Below are positions 36,263-45,087 of a DNA stretch of 64,000 nucleotides, piece after piece; positions within the stretch are counted from its first letter, which is position 1; each line of letters starts with the position of its first letter. Under the pieces are notes generated by a model that had not been told where the DNA came from, did no database searches, and worked only from the letters and a program-made list of their open reading frames with translations. The translations under genes and the position numbers were made by a program. Origin of the DNA: Craterilacuibacter sp. RT1T (lineage in GTDB: Bacteria > Pseudomonadota > Gammaproteobacteria > Burkholderiales > Chromobacteriaceae); NCBI RefSeq assembly GCF_023502145.1, contig NZ_JAMFLI010000002.1, positions 186,001-250,000 on the forward strand, written 5' to 3'.

Positions 36263-37351
36263 TCACTCTCCCGCTGTTTGTTCAAGCGAACGCACCAGCG
36301 CCTCGCTCCACAGATGCCGCCCGCCTAACAGCACTGCGCTTGCGCGCGCATGCTTATAAAACAGCTGGCAATCCATATCCCAGGTGTACCCCATGCCGCC
36401 GTGGGTCTGGATGTTTTCCTGTGCGGCGTAGCTCAGCGCATCGGTCGCCGCGATGCGCGCGGCAGCGGCAGCGCACCCCAGTTCAGGAGCATCGGCGGCA
36501 AGTGCCCAAGCGGCGTAGTAGCAGTGCACACGTGCCATTTCGTTCAGCGTGTACACATCGGCAAGCTTGTGCTTGATGCCCTGGTACGCGCCGATCGGGC
36601 GGCCGAATGCCCGACGCTCGCGCGCGTAAGCCACCGCCATCGCCAACGCGCCATCGGCGGCACCTAGCTGCTCGAACGCGCTAAATACTGCCGCACGCTC
36701 GCGTACGCCGAGCAGAACCCGCCCTGCATCGCAGGACAGGCGCGTTGCGGCCGTGCCATAAAAATCAAGCCGCGAGCAAGGCAGTACGGCGTCGTGTACC
36801 GGCAGCGCCGTTCGGGAGACGCTGGCGTCCAGGTCGCACACGACCAGACATTCCCCGCCGTGCGCATCACGCGCGAGCACGACAGCGAACGTCGCCGTGT
36901 GACCATCCAACACCAAAGAACTACAACCTGTCAGCCGCTGCCCGTCAAAACACGGCAACTCGCCTGTCTGACCATCCAGCGGCGCTGCGAAGGTTGACGC
37001 CTCTCCTGCCGCGATGCGCGGCAGCCATAATTGTTGTGCCGCTTCGTCTGCGCTGATCAGCAGCGCTTGAGCCGAGAGTCCAAGCGTCGCCAGCCACGGC
37101 AAAGGCGCGAGCACGCGGCCAGCTTCTTCAGCAAGCAAACATAATTCGAGCGCACCCAGACCATGACCACCACAATTTTCAGGAAGCATCATCGTGCTGG
37201 CTCCCATTTCGCCCAGTGCCCGCCAAGCAGCCTGCCCCGCACCCGCATCGTCAATTGCCATGCGTACAAGCGATCGTGTCACTTCCTTGCTCATGAAACG
37301 GCGCAATGCCTCACGCAACTGCTTTTGTTCGTCTGAAAAATCGAAGTTCAT
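36263..37351 (-). CDS. Acyl-CoA dehydrogenase family protein, partner subunit
   Basis: A 362-residue acyl-CoA dehydrogenase-like protein (starts MNFDFSDEQKQLREALRRFM; ends with NIQTHGGMGYTWDMDCQLFYKHA). Shorter, with weak FAD-phosphate and base motifs, it looks like the second subunit of a heterotetrameric alpha2-beta2 acyl-CoA dehydrogenase of the type used for steroid side chains, pairing with the gene that follows. GGAGGG before the ATG gives a strong start. No cognate electron-transfer flavoprotein genes are present in the window. Confidence 0.88.
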   Translation of the reverse strand: MNFDFSDEQKQLREALRRFMSKEVTRSLVRMAIDDAGAGQAAWRALGEMGASTMMLPENCGGHGLGALELCLLAEEAGRVLAPLPWLATLGLSAQALLISADEAAQQLWLPRIAAGEASTFAAPLDGQTGELPCFDGQRLTGCSSLVLDGHTATFAVVLARDAHGGECLVVCDLDASVSRTALPVHDAVLPCSRLDFYGTAATRLSCDAGRVLLGVRERAAVFSAFEQLGAADGALAMAVAYARERRAFGRPIGAYQGIKHKLADVYTLNEMARVHCYYAAWALAADAPELGCAAAAARIAATDALSYAAQENIQTHGGMGYTWDMDCQLFYKHARASAVLLGGRHLWSEALVRSLEQTAGE

Positions 37352-38179
37352 TTTCCCTCCTTTGCTTGCCGCGCTCAGGGATGCTCGGCTAGTTTGCCCC
37401 ACTCATCGGCTACCTTCTTGGCTGCGACCAATACCAATCTCGGCAGGCTAGTCATCTGCATGGCATCCCCACTGAAGATGCAATCAATTTTTGCGAAAGA
37501 ACGGGTGAACGTGTAAGGAGTATGCAGGCTTGCGCTACTTGGTCATGGCCGGATAGCCACCAACGTCACCGGGATGCAGCCCTGCATCAGTAGTGATGGC
37601 ATCCATCATCGCGTCACGCTCGGCCAAATACCCCGACCTCACCTTGAGGAGGGCGTGCTGCAGTGGTGCTGACTGCATGTGGGGGCGGGTAGGAGTCGAA
37701 GAGCGCACTGTTCATTCCTGTTAGGTTTGCCTGCATGATCTTCCGCCCGCACGCCCGCCGCCTCATCGTCCGACAGGACTAAGTGGCTGGTTTGTCGGGC
37801 GCTTACGTTAAACGGGATGTCGCGTAATGTCTGCAGCTCTTGGTGAATGCGGAGGCGCTGCTGTGCATGGATGGGGTCGTGGTTGATCGCACATTGGCGC
37901 GCAGGCAAGGCCGCACTCCCCAAATCGTGCAAGCCAAGCCAGACTTTCGTGTACGAGGGTCTGCCATATGCGGAGTGCGAATAGCTAGCGCCGACACCCA
38001 GAAAGACTGGATGTACGTTTTCACGGCGCAGCAGGCAAATGTCTGCTCAACTAGAGGTGGCGGCATATGCCGAAATAGTTAATGTCGACAGCGCCAGCCC
38101 GTGCACAGCCTGCCGGAGCCGTGAGGCTACGGTGAGCAAGGCGCAATGGGGGACGAGCATTTGGCAAGGAGAGATGGCG
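37352..38179. other. Intergenic region, possible decayed coding sequence
   Basis: About 830 bases with no convincing gene. On the minus strand, just upstream of the acyl-CoA dehydrogenase pair, short fragments appear: a 28-codon frame at 37375-37461 (ends KKVADEWGKLAEHP) and another frame ending GGYPAMTK near 37540. They could be tails of genes lost by deletion. Other open frames between 37640 and 38080 overlap one another on both strands and I cannot support them. Confidence 0.4.
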
Positions 38180-39400
38180 ATGCGGGGATGGCAACAAGGG
38201 TTTCTGGTGTGCGTGTGCGTGCTTGGCGCGTGGCCGGTATACGCCAAAGCGGACGAGGTGCCGCTGGCTTTGGTGGTGCTTTCGCGGCACGGGGTGCGGG
38301 CGCCGACCCAGCATGCGGACACGCTGGCGCAGTGGAGCGCACGGTCGTGGCCTGCATGGACGGTGGGGCGGGGCGAACTCTCCGCGCGCGGCGCGGCGCT
38401 GGCCGAGCCTATGGGGCGTGCCTATGGCGCGCGACTTGGGCTGGCCGGCTGCCCGGCAGCGGCAGAAATTTCGCTGTATGCGGATGTGGACGAGCGTACG
38501 CGCGCCACCGCCGCCGCGATCGCACGCGGGCTGTCTGCCGCCTGCCCGCCGCGAGTGGCGTCGGCCAGTGGCAAGCTTGATGCGCTGTTTCACCCGGTGA
38601 AGGCCGGCGTGTGCGCGATGGATCGCGCGCAGGCGACGGAGGCGATGCTTAAGACGGCCGGCGGCGATCTGGCGCATTATGCCAACAGGCAGGCGGCGTC
38701 GCTGGCGCTTATCCAGCAGGCGCTGGGGCCGACGCCCGATGTGCTGTGCGCGCGGGAAGGCGCGCAGGCTCCGTGCACGCTGACGCAGCTGCCAACGCGC
38801 ATCGTGCCGCGCAGCGAGGACGGTCACGCCAATATCGCGCTGGGCGGTGGCCTTGCGCTGGCATCGGACGCAGCCGAAGTGCTGATGCTGGATGCCGTCG
38901 AGCGCCCAAGCCAGGACAAGGTCGGTGCGCCCGCGCTCTCGCGCATGCTGGACGCGCATGTGGCCGCCTTCGGCCTGACGCAATGGACGCCTTACCTTGC
39001 GCAAAGGCGCGGCTCGGCGCTGCTTGCCCGGCTATCTGCCGAGCTTGCGCGCGCGGGGATGCCCGGTGCGCCGCGCCTGAGCGTGCTGGTTGGCCACGAC
39101 ACCAACCTGGCCAACGTCGGCGCCTTGCTCGGCGCACGCTGGCAGGTTGCCGACTGGCCGGCGCGCGCGACGCCGCCGGCCGGTGCGCTGGTGTTTGCCG
39201 TGTACCGGGGTGAGGGTGGTGCGCGTACCGTACGGGTCGAGTATTGGGCACAGCCCTTGTCCGGCCTGCTTGCCGGCGGCAGCGATATCGCGCCCGAGCG
39301 TGCGCGCGTGGCGCTTAATGCCTGCCCGGATGGCCGTTGTTCGCTGGATGCGCTACTGGGCTCAATGCGACCGATGGCCGATGCTGCCTGCGTGCCTTAG
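38180..39400 (+). CDS. Histidine acid phosphatase family protein (phytase-like)
   Basis: A 406-residue periplasmic phosphatase of the histidine phosphatase superfamily branch 2 (AppA/Agp-like). Signal peptide to about residue 22 (VYA). The phospho-acceptor motif is R36-H37-G-V-R40-A-P-T and the proton donor lies in GHDTN (about residue 303). Paired cysteines (ACPP, VCAM, LCARE, PCTL, ACPDGRC) match the disulfides of phytases and glucose-1-phosphatases. ATG 38180 is preferred over ATG 38174 because AAGGAG lies eight bases before it. A hairpin terminator follows. Substrate (phytate or sugar phosphate) is not predictable. Confidence 0.9.
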   Translation: MRGWQQGFLVCVCVLGAWPVYAKADEVPLALVVLSRHGVRAPTQHADTLAQWSARSWPAWTVGRGELSARGAALAEPMGRAYGARLGLAGCPAAAEISLYADVDERTRATAAAIARGLSAACPPRVASASGKLDALFHPVKAGVCAMDRAQATEAMLKTAGGDLAHYANRQAASLALIQQALGPTPDVLCAREGAQAPCTLTQLPTRIVPRSEDGHANIALGGGLALASDAAEVLMLDAVERPSQDKVGAPALSRMLDAHVAAFGLTQWTPYLAQRRGSALLARLSAELARAGMPGAPRLSVLVGHDTNLANVGALLGARWQVADWPARATPPAGALVFAVYRGEGGARTVRVEYWAQPLSGLLAGGSDIAPERARVALNACPDGRCSLDALLGSMRPMADAACVP

Positions 39401-39416
39401 CGCGCAGTTTTCTACA

Positions 39417-39448
39417 CAGCAAAGCCGGCCCAAGCGCCGGCTTTGCTG
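39417..39448. terminator. Bidirectional terminator between convergent genes
   Basis: A perfect 13-base stem CAGCAAAGCCGGC / GCCGGCTTTGCTG with a six-base loop lies between the convergent phosphatase and threonylcarbamoyl-AMP synthase genes. The A-T-rich parts of the stem can act as U-run in either direction. Confidence 0.65.
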
Positions 39449-39467
39449 TTGGCAAAGTTGCTGCGGC

Positions 39468-40442
39468 CTACGCCGTGTATTGCGCGAAGCTCACGCTGGC
39501 GCGGCCCAGACGGTCGCGCACGGCGGCCCATTCGGGCGTGGCCGGCGGCATTTCGACCAGAATCAGCGCGCAGCCACTTTGGTCCGCCTCATGCAGCGTT
39601 GCGTACAGTGCCTGCGCATAGTCGGCCGGATGGGGCGGTAGCACGCGCTGCCAGCCGGCTACGGCCTGGGTGTGGCCGAAAGCGAGCAGCGCGGTGCGGG
39701 CCCAGTCCCAGCCGGCGGGCAGCATGGCCAGTTCGCCGGCCTCCAGCCGGTAGCAGCGGCGGCGTGGCGCATAGTGGGCGGCCAGCGCGCCCGGTACGCG
39801 CGGAGCGTTGGCCGGTGCGTGCTCGGCGAGAGTGAGCCAGGGAGCGAGTGCGTCTGCGGAAATCTGTCCGGGGCGCAGGATGGCCGGGGTGGGGCTGGAG
39901 AGGTCGACAATGGTCGACTCGATGCCGATGCGGCACGGGCCGCCGTCAAGTACCGCAGGAATACGGCCTGCCATATGCTCGAGGATATGGGGCGCCGAAG
40001 TGGGGCTGATGCGGCCAAACGGGTTGGCGGAAGGGGCAACCAGCGCTTCGTCCAGCTCGTCGAGCACCGCCTGCAGCAGCGGGTGGTCGGCCCAGCGCAC
40101 GGCGACCGTGGCTTGAGCGCCGTTGACCAGCGGCGAAACATGCTCCGCTGCCGGCAGCACCATCGTCAGCGGGCCGGGCCAGAAAGCGTCGGCCAGTTGC
40201 CACGCAATGTCGGGAACCTGCGCGGCCCAGTGCGCAAGATGGCTTTTGGACGGCAGGTGGACGATCAGGGGATGGTCGGCCGGCCGACCCTTGGCCGCGA
40301 AGACTTTGGCAACCGCTTCAGGCTTGCTCGCCAGCGCGGCGAGCCCGTAGACGGTTTCGGTCGGAATGGCGACCAGCTCGCTGGCGCGCAATAGGGCGAC
40401 AGCCTGTTCAATGTCGGCGCGGGTGTCTGTCAGGTGAAGCAT
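39468..40442 (-). CDS. tsaC: L-threonylcarbamoyladenylate synthase (Sua5 type)
   Basis: A 324-residue enzyme making threonylcarbamoyl-AMP from threonine, bicarbonate and ATP for the universal t6A37 modification of ANN-decoding tRNAs. The YrdC domain fills residues 1-200 (IPTETVYGLAA, KGRPADHPLIVH, WPGPLTMVLP, APSANPFGRISPT and GIESTIVDLS). Residues about 215-324 form the extra Sua5 domain (RVPGALAAHYAPR linker), so it is the long Sua5 form. ATG 40442 is chosen because it gives the conserved N-terminus; the frame extends 15 codons upstream without a better site. Confidence 0.92.
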   Translation of the reverse strand: MLHLTDTRADIEQAVALLRASELVAIPTETVYGLAALASKPEAVAKVFAAKGRPADHPLIVHLPSKSHLAHWAAQVPDIAWQLADAFWPGPLTMVLPAAEHVSPLVNGAQATVAVRWADHPLLQAVLDELDEALVAPSANPFGRISPTSAPHILEHMAGRIPAVLDGGPCRIGIESTIVDLSSPTPAILRPGQISADALAPWLTLAEHAPANAPRVPGALAAHYAPRRRCYRLEAGELAMLPAGWDWARTALLAFGHTQAVAGWQRVLPPHPADYAQALYATLHEADQSGCALILVEMPPATPEWAAVRDRLGRASVSFAQYTA

Positions 40443-40671
40443 GCTGCGGTTTTCCGTGTCTTGGGAGGGCGGCGCGTATTGTGCCATGACGAAAGATTTT
40501 TGGCGGCACAGGTTTCGCACTGCGCGCGGGCGAAAAGCGGGGCGGTGCGGCAGGAAAACATTGTCTCGAACGGTAGCGGGCCGGGCGCGGGCAGATGAAA
40601 GAAGGGGAGGAAGCCGTCGCCAGGCTGTTTTGCCGCACGGCCAGCAGCCTGCGTCGGGGCGGCATGAGCGC

Positions 40672-41412
40672 TTAAACCGCCCCCGCTTCGACCCGGTGCC
40701 GGCCGTGCTGTTTGGCGCGGTATAGCGCCGCATCGGCCTGTTCAATCAGCATGGCGGGCGTATTGTCCGGCCCCGGCGTCAGGCTGGCCACGCCCACGCT
40801 GGCGGTCAGAAAACCAAGCGGGCTGCCGGCATGCGGCAGCGCCAGCGCGTCAAGATCGGCCAGAAAATCGCGGCAGATGGCTTGTGCCTGCTCAAGCTTG
40901 CAGCCGGGCAGCAGCAGTGCGAACTCCTCGCCGCCATAGCGGGCGGCCAGCTCCCCGCTGCGACGGGCGTGTGCGGCCAGCTGCCGTGCCAGTGCCTGCA
41001 GCGCCTGGTCGCCGGCGAGGTGGCCGTAGCTGTCGTTGTAATGCTTGAAGTAGTCAACGTCGACCATCGCCAGCGTCAAGGGTTGCGCATGGCGACCCGC
41101 GCGCTGCCACTCTTCGGTCAGCCGGGTATCGAATAGCCGCCGGTTGGCAATATGGGTTAGCCCGTCGGTCTCGCTTAGCGCCGCGAGCTTGCGGTTAGCC
41201 TCTTCCAGTTCGGCGGTGCGCGCGGCCACTTCCGACTCGAGCAGGTGATTGCGTTCGGCCAGGCTTTGCAGCGGGTACACCTCGTCACCGGCGATGCCGA
41301 CTTGGTAAGGCCGCGAGATACCGCTGTGGGCGACTTTCCATGCGCCGTCTTCGCAGCGGAAGATCAGCGTCGAATTTTGACCACCCAACAGCGTCCAATT
41401 TTGACTAGGCAA
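40672..41412 (-). pseudogene. GGDEF diguanylate cyclase, 5' end replaced by IS21 element
   Basis: A complete GGDEF domain (about residues 78-245; LTHIANRRLFD, DVDYFKHYNDSYGH, YGGEEFALLLPG) preceded by a coiled segment and a short tail (TLIFRCEDGAWKVAHSG) resembling the end of a SnoaL/NTF2-like sensor. The frame runs upstream into the left end of the IS21-type element near 41370, so the true start and most of the sensor are missing. A TTG within the IS end could still start a 246-residue product. Active-site GGEEF and the metal-binding aspartate are intact, so an unregulated diguanylate cyclase is conceivable. Confidence 0.8.
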
Positions 41413-41413
41413 A

Positions 41414-41925
41414 TCAGCCCTCCCGCTTGCGTTGTTTAAAGCGATAGGAATCGTTGCCGGTCTCCAGAATGTCGCAGTGGTGTGTGACCCGATCCAGCAG
41501 TGCCATCGTCATCTTGGCATCACCAAACACGCTAACCCACTCACCAAAGCTCAGGTTGGTGTTGATGATCAGCGAGGTCTTCTCGTAGAGCTGGCTGATC
41601 AGATGGAACAGCAGGGCACCGCCCGATGCAGGAAACGGCAGATAGCCCAATTCGTCCAAAATGACAGCATCAATCTGCTGCAACTGCTTGGCCAACTGCC
41701 CGGCACGGCCAGCTTGTTTTTCCCTCTCTAACAGATTCACCAGATCGACCGCGTTATAGAAACGTACCCGTTTGCCCTGGTGGATAGCGGCGACGCCCAG
41801 AGCGGTCGCCAGATGGGTTTTACCCGTCCCAGTGCCGCCGACCAGAATCAGGTTATAGCTGCTGTCGAGGTAGCTGCCGCTGGCCAGTTGCCGGATGCGC
41901 GCTTCTTGCAGTGGCGTTCCTTGCC
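41414..41925 (-). pseudogene. istB: istB, 5'-truncated
   Basis: ATPase helper of IS21 transposition. In one frame it runs from about [12 protein letters not shown] through Walker [10 protein letters not shown] and Walker [12 protein letters not shown] to a stop at 41414. The normal first 60-80 residues are missing because the deletion fuses it to istA. The frame at 41740 has a GTG but this is internal. Confidence 0.8.
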
Positions 41926-42530
41926 GGTAAATACCGTCTCGACCACGGTCTTGAGATTGTCGTAGAGCATCTTCTGCGGCACGCCGCCGAAGAAGGCAAA
42001 GGCCTGTGCATGGGCATCCAGCACCATTTCCTGAGTTTCACGCGGATAGGCCACGGCAAACATCTGCCGACTGCAGGCCAAACGGAAGTGTGCCAGCTTG
42101 ATGGACTGCGAGACCCCACCCAGTACCACATGCTCGTAACTCCAGTCGAACTGGCCAACCTCGCCCGGCGCAAACGACAGCGGCACAAAGGCCTGCGTGA
42201 CCGTTGTCGTTGTACGGTTCGCTTTCCAGGTCTTGGTAAAGCGCTGGATGCTGTCGTAAGCGCCGCGATAGCCCTCGGTCTGTACAGGCGGCGGGCGGTA
42301 CGGCGCTGCACCTTGGGAAGCGCGCGGTCGTGCTCCAGCCATTCGGTCAGTCGCGCCTGGAAAGCACCGAGTCGGGGTTGGGGTTGTTTCTGGCGTAGGT
42401 AGGCAGGTGAATCCTTGGCCTTGATGTATTTCTTGACGGTATTGCGGGAGAGGTTGAGCGAGCGGGCAATCGCACTGATGCTCTCGCCACCAACCAGATG
42501 GCGGCGGCGGATCTTGCCGATGGTTTCCAT
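41848..42530 (-). pseudogene. istA: istA, frameshifted and 3'-deleted
   Basis: Transposase of the IS21 element. From ATG 42530 (METIGKIRRRHLVGGESISAIARS) it encodes the helix-turn-helix, but a one-base shift near 42285 moves the frame; the remainder ([38 protein letters not shown]) holds the first two catalytic acidic positions. After FTGKER the sequence joins istB in another frame, so the third catalytic residue and C-terminus are lost. Confidence 0.85.
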
Positions 42531-42645
42531 GCAAAGCACTCCAGGTTGATCTCCGCCCAAAGGGCGGAGTGTGGCACACCCGGGGTGGTCAAAATTCAAC
42601 GCTGTTTACCCCGGGAACCTGGTCACTTTTGCACGCTGTTTAACA

Positions 42646-42730
42646 CATAGCCAAGCCACTCCGCCAGCTCGACCTGTCGGACGCCGTAACTTGTGCGCAA
42701 CTGGTGTAGATACTTGGAGAAGGGGCTCAT
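42646..42730 (-). pseudogene. XRE-family regulator, first 28 codons only
   Basis: From an ATG at 42730 the minus strand reads MSPFSKYLHQLRTSYGVRQ and VELAEWLGY, the N-terminus of a Cro/C1-type helix-turn-helix regulator, then runs into the IS21 right end. The second half of the helix-turn-helix and the rest are absent and are not found on the other side of the element. Confidence 0.75.
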
Positions 42731-43299
42731 GTTGACCGGTGGCTAAGGTGAATATCACCGGTAAGAGTAGTTTTTCATAAATGATTTGTCAAAAATAAGC
42801 ACATGTTTTTAAATGGCTTATTTATATTATTTTGCTGCAAAAAATTTGGGAGCCATATCAGGCTTTACTTGATTTCCAACGTCAGAAGCACGTTGGGGTG
42901 GACAATGCTTTCCGTCATGTACGTGTGCTAAAATTAATGCTTTTGGCCTGAGGTGGAGTTCGTTGAGAATCGATTTGGGGTAGTCGTGGGTAACTGACGA
43001 GCCCTCAGGGCTATGCATACTCACGGCCTGGGCTTCTTGCACACACGCAGCTCAACGTGAGTGCCGTGGTTGCTGCTCTTACGAGATGATTGCTTCCTGG
43101 CTCTTCAGCCTTGCGCTTGCTGGCAAACTGCTCGGCATGGAATTTACACCTGCTACGACAGCAGGTGGTGAGCTGAAATGTCCGTTTAGAAATTCACCTT
43201 CCTGCCCCGCATGCGAGTAAGTACTCATCGTTGGGGCTGAGGGCGGTTTAATTATGGTATGTGCCAGAACTTACATAAGAGAGAGACGGGGAGGGGCTA
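42731..43299. other. AT-variable region upstream of the nitrilase/SMC operon
   Basis: About 570 bases. A 71-codon minus-strand frame (42827-43042; contains ILNELHLRPKALILAHVHDGKHC) is possible but unrecognised. A perfect 8-base stem CACCTGCT / AGCAGGTG lies at 43147-43167, and an inverted repeat GAGTA-AG-TACTC at 43215-43226, just upstream of a weak promoter-like pair TTGGGG (43231) and TATGGT (43254) spaced 17 bases. Confidence 0.4.
42827..43042 (-). CDS. Small hypothetical protein, doubtful
   Basis: A 71-residue open frame between the IS21-type element and the defence-like operon. It has reasonable amino-acid composition (HLRPKALILAHVHDGKHC in the middle) but no recognisable domain and no clear ribosome binding site. 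It could be a fragment of a larger gene broken during the same rearrangement. Confidence 0.25.
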   Translation of the reverse strand: MQEAQAVSMHSPEGSSVTHDYPKSILNELHLRPKALILAHVHDGKHCPPQRASDVGNQVKPDMAPKFFAAK

Positions 43300-45087
43300 T
43301 TGGTCCGGGTTATAGAGATTGACCTAGATGAACTTGGCGTGCAGTTGCCGCGCGCGGAAGTTGGTATGGTCATTGCACAGCCGTTTGTGGATTTCACCGA
43401 TCGGGAACCGTTCACCCTCAAGCCAGAACTGAGAGATGCTGCGATGGCCGGTATCGACGCCACGCTAGGTGTAGCTCTAGAGCGGGTACATGGTGCTGAG
43501 AAAACTCACTTCACCATTTTTCCTGAATGCACGATACCTGGCCTGATGGGCTTCGACCGCATCGCGGCGGCAATGGCTGACGATGGATGGCCGACAGGCA
43601 CAATTGTCATTGGCGGCCTCGAAGGCCTTACGCGCGCACAGTTTGTCGAACTCAGTCGGCGACCGAACACCACGTACGACACCGAGGGCAGCTCGCTAGA
43701 TCATATTCGCGAGGACCAGTGGGTCAACTGTTGCGTGACTTGGGCAAAGCTCGATTCTGGAGAAGTTCGCTCCTGGATACAGATCAAGGTTCAGCCGGCG
43801 TTCGTAGAGCTGCGAACGGAATATCAGTCTATGTTCCAAGGGCAGTCCATTTTCTTGTTCAAGGGCAAGTATGAAGGTGTGAATGCGCCATACCGGTTTG
43901 CTACCCTCATTTGCTTTGATTGGATTGGGGTCCGGGACCAACGCCGCGTTTGGGAGTGGCTTCTGCACGCCATTGAGCAGCTTGCAGAGTTTAAGGAGGC
44001 ACAGCTGCCACTTAATTGGCTGTTCGTTGCGCAATGCAATCCGGGGCCGTCGCACACATCCTTCATGGGTCAGGTTCAGCCGTTTTTCAATCAGGTAGAG
44101 TTCCCCAGTGTTCTTCGAGAGGGCGCCTGCTTAGTCATGGCGAACGTAGCTGGGAATGTTGCGCCGGGGGTGGCAAAGGAATACGGTCAGACAGCACTCA
44201 TCTTCGCGGCCAATAAGTTCATGAAGCCGGAGAATCAGCCAACGTACTGCGCAGGTGGAGAATTCCAGCGACCCGGCAACCAGCTGGAGAACTTGACAGA
44301 TACGGTGTTCCGAGAGCGCGGAGCCTGTATTCACTCGTTCCGTCAGCGGAATCCTTCCTGCCTGCCACCGGGCGCGGCAGGCAGGGAGTTTGCGCTTGCC
44401 AATGCCACCGTGCATCCATTTCCAGGGGCCGAGGACCCTCGGACTCCGTCTGGGCATGTTCCTGCTGTCGTGAAATGGGTGAATGATGAACTCGACGACT
44501 CCGAAAAATCGTTAGAGTCCAAGTACCCGCAATGGCCGCTGGCCGGCACCGCTAGCGATGCACATCAAAGGTCGGTGAACGCTCTTCGCCGGCTGAACCC
44601 GGAGGCTCAAACCAAGACGGTCTTGGTGGCAACTCCAAGGACAAGTAGTGTTCCAGACGCATGGAGGAACCCACAGTCTGATGGGGTTAAGCATGTACTG
44701 CATACCTTTTCAATCCTCGGAGCGGCGGGGTATCAGACGACGTTCCATGGGAACGGTGCGCAGGCAACCATCCTGAAGGGGGGCGAAAGTGTTGAGGTCG
44801 TTGCGGTGATTGGCCCGAGTCACGAGGAGTGCGATAAGCACGTGATGGACCAACTGCCAGATCATCGTGGGCAACTGCTTGTGATCAGTCGCGACGAAGA
44901 CAATACGTCATGGGATCCGCGGATGCGGACTCTGTTCGACCAAGCCGCTGAGCCGAGCAAGGAATTCAATTTCACGGAGCCTACCAGTGCAGTCATTCGG
45001 GTGAGCTACCAAGACGTTCTCAATGCATACCGAGACGCCGCCAACGAAGCGGCACTGAGGGAGTCAATCGATGCAGCAATATTCTGA
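43300..45087 (+). CDS. Nitrilase-fold (carbon-nitrogen hydrolase-like) protein with C-terminal extension
   Basis: A 595-residue cytosolic protein. Residues about 20-360 look like a nitrilase superfamily domain: the three catalytic positions are recognisable as E76 (IFPECTIPG), K163 (IQIKVQPAF) and C205 (TLICFDWIG). Typical nitrilases have about 270-340 residues; the insertions and the 230-residue C-terminal part (about 370-595) are unassigned. It starts with TTG at 43300 behind GGGGAGGGG. The SMC-like ATPase gene overlaps its end by 17 bases, so both are made together. Inferred role: effector or signal enzyme of a two-gene conflict system, perhaps acting on a nucleotide, NAD-type or amide metabolite. 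Base composition differs from the GC-richer neighbours, which suggests transfer. Confidence 0.75.
   Translation: MVRVIEIDLDELGVQLPRAEVGMVIAQPFVDFTDREPFTLKPELRDAAMAGIDATLGVALERVHGAEKTHFTIFPECTIPGLMGFDRIAAAMADDGWPTGTIVIGGLEGLTRAQFVELSRRPNTTYDTEGSSLDHIREDQWVNCCVTWAKLDSGEVRSWIQIKVQPAFVELRTEYQSMFQGQSIFLFKGKYEGVNAPYRFATLICFDWIGVRDQRRVWEWLLHAIEQLAEFKEAQLPLNWLFVAQCNPGPSHTSFMGQVQPFFNQVEFPSVLREGACLVMANVAGNVAPGVAKEYGQTALIFAANKFMKPENQPTYCAGGEFQRPGNQLENLTDTVFRERGACIHSFRQRNPSCLPPGAAGREFALANATVHPFPGAEDPRTPSGHVPAVVKWVNDELDDSEKSLESKYPQWPLAGTASDAHQRSVNALRRLNPEAQTKTVLVATPRTSSVPDAWRNPQSDGVKHVLHTFSILGAAGYQTTFHGNGAQATILKGGESVEVVAVIGPSHEECDKHVMDQLPDHRGQLLVISRDEDNTSWDPRMRTLFDQAAEPSKEFNFTEPTSAVIRVSYQDVLNAYRDAANEAALRESIDAAIF

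Larger units (their letters stand above)
41368..42647 (-). mobile_element. IS21-family insertion sequence, degenerate
   Basis: An element of about 1.28 kb with istA and istB pieces. Its ends carry repeated units: CAGCGTCGAATTTTGACC and CAGCGTCCAATTTTGAC on the left, and their inverse (GTCAAAATTCAACGCTG, GGTCACTTTTGCACGCTG) on the right, the multiple terminal repeats typical of IS21 elements. IS21 elements are usually about 2-2.5 kb; this one is shortened by an internal deletion and is not functional. Exact ends are uncertain by a few bases. Confidence 0.8.

Noticed and set aside
37640-38080. Several overlapping 80-100-codon frames on both strands
   Set aside because: They overlap each other in different frames and none has a ribosome site or recognisable domain.
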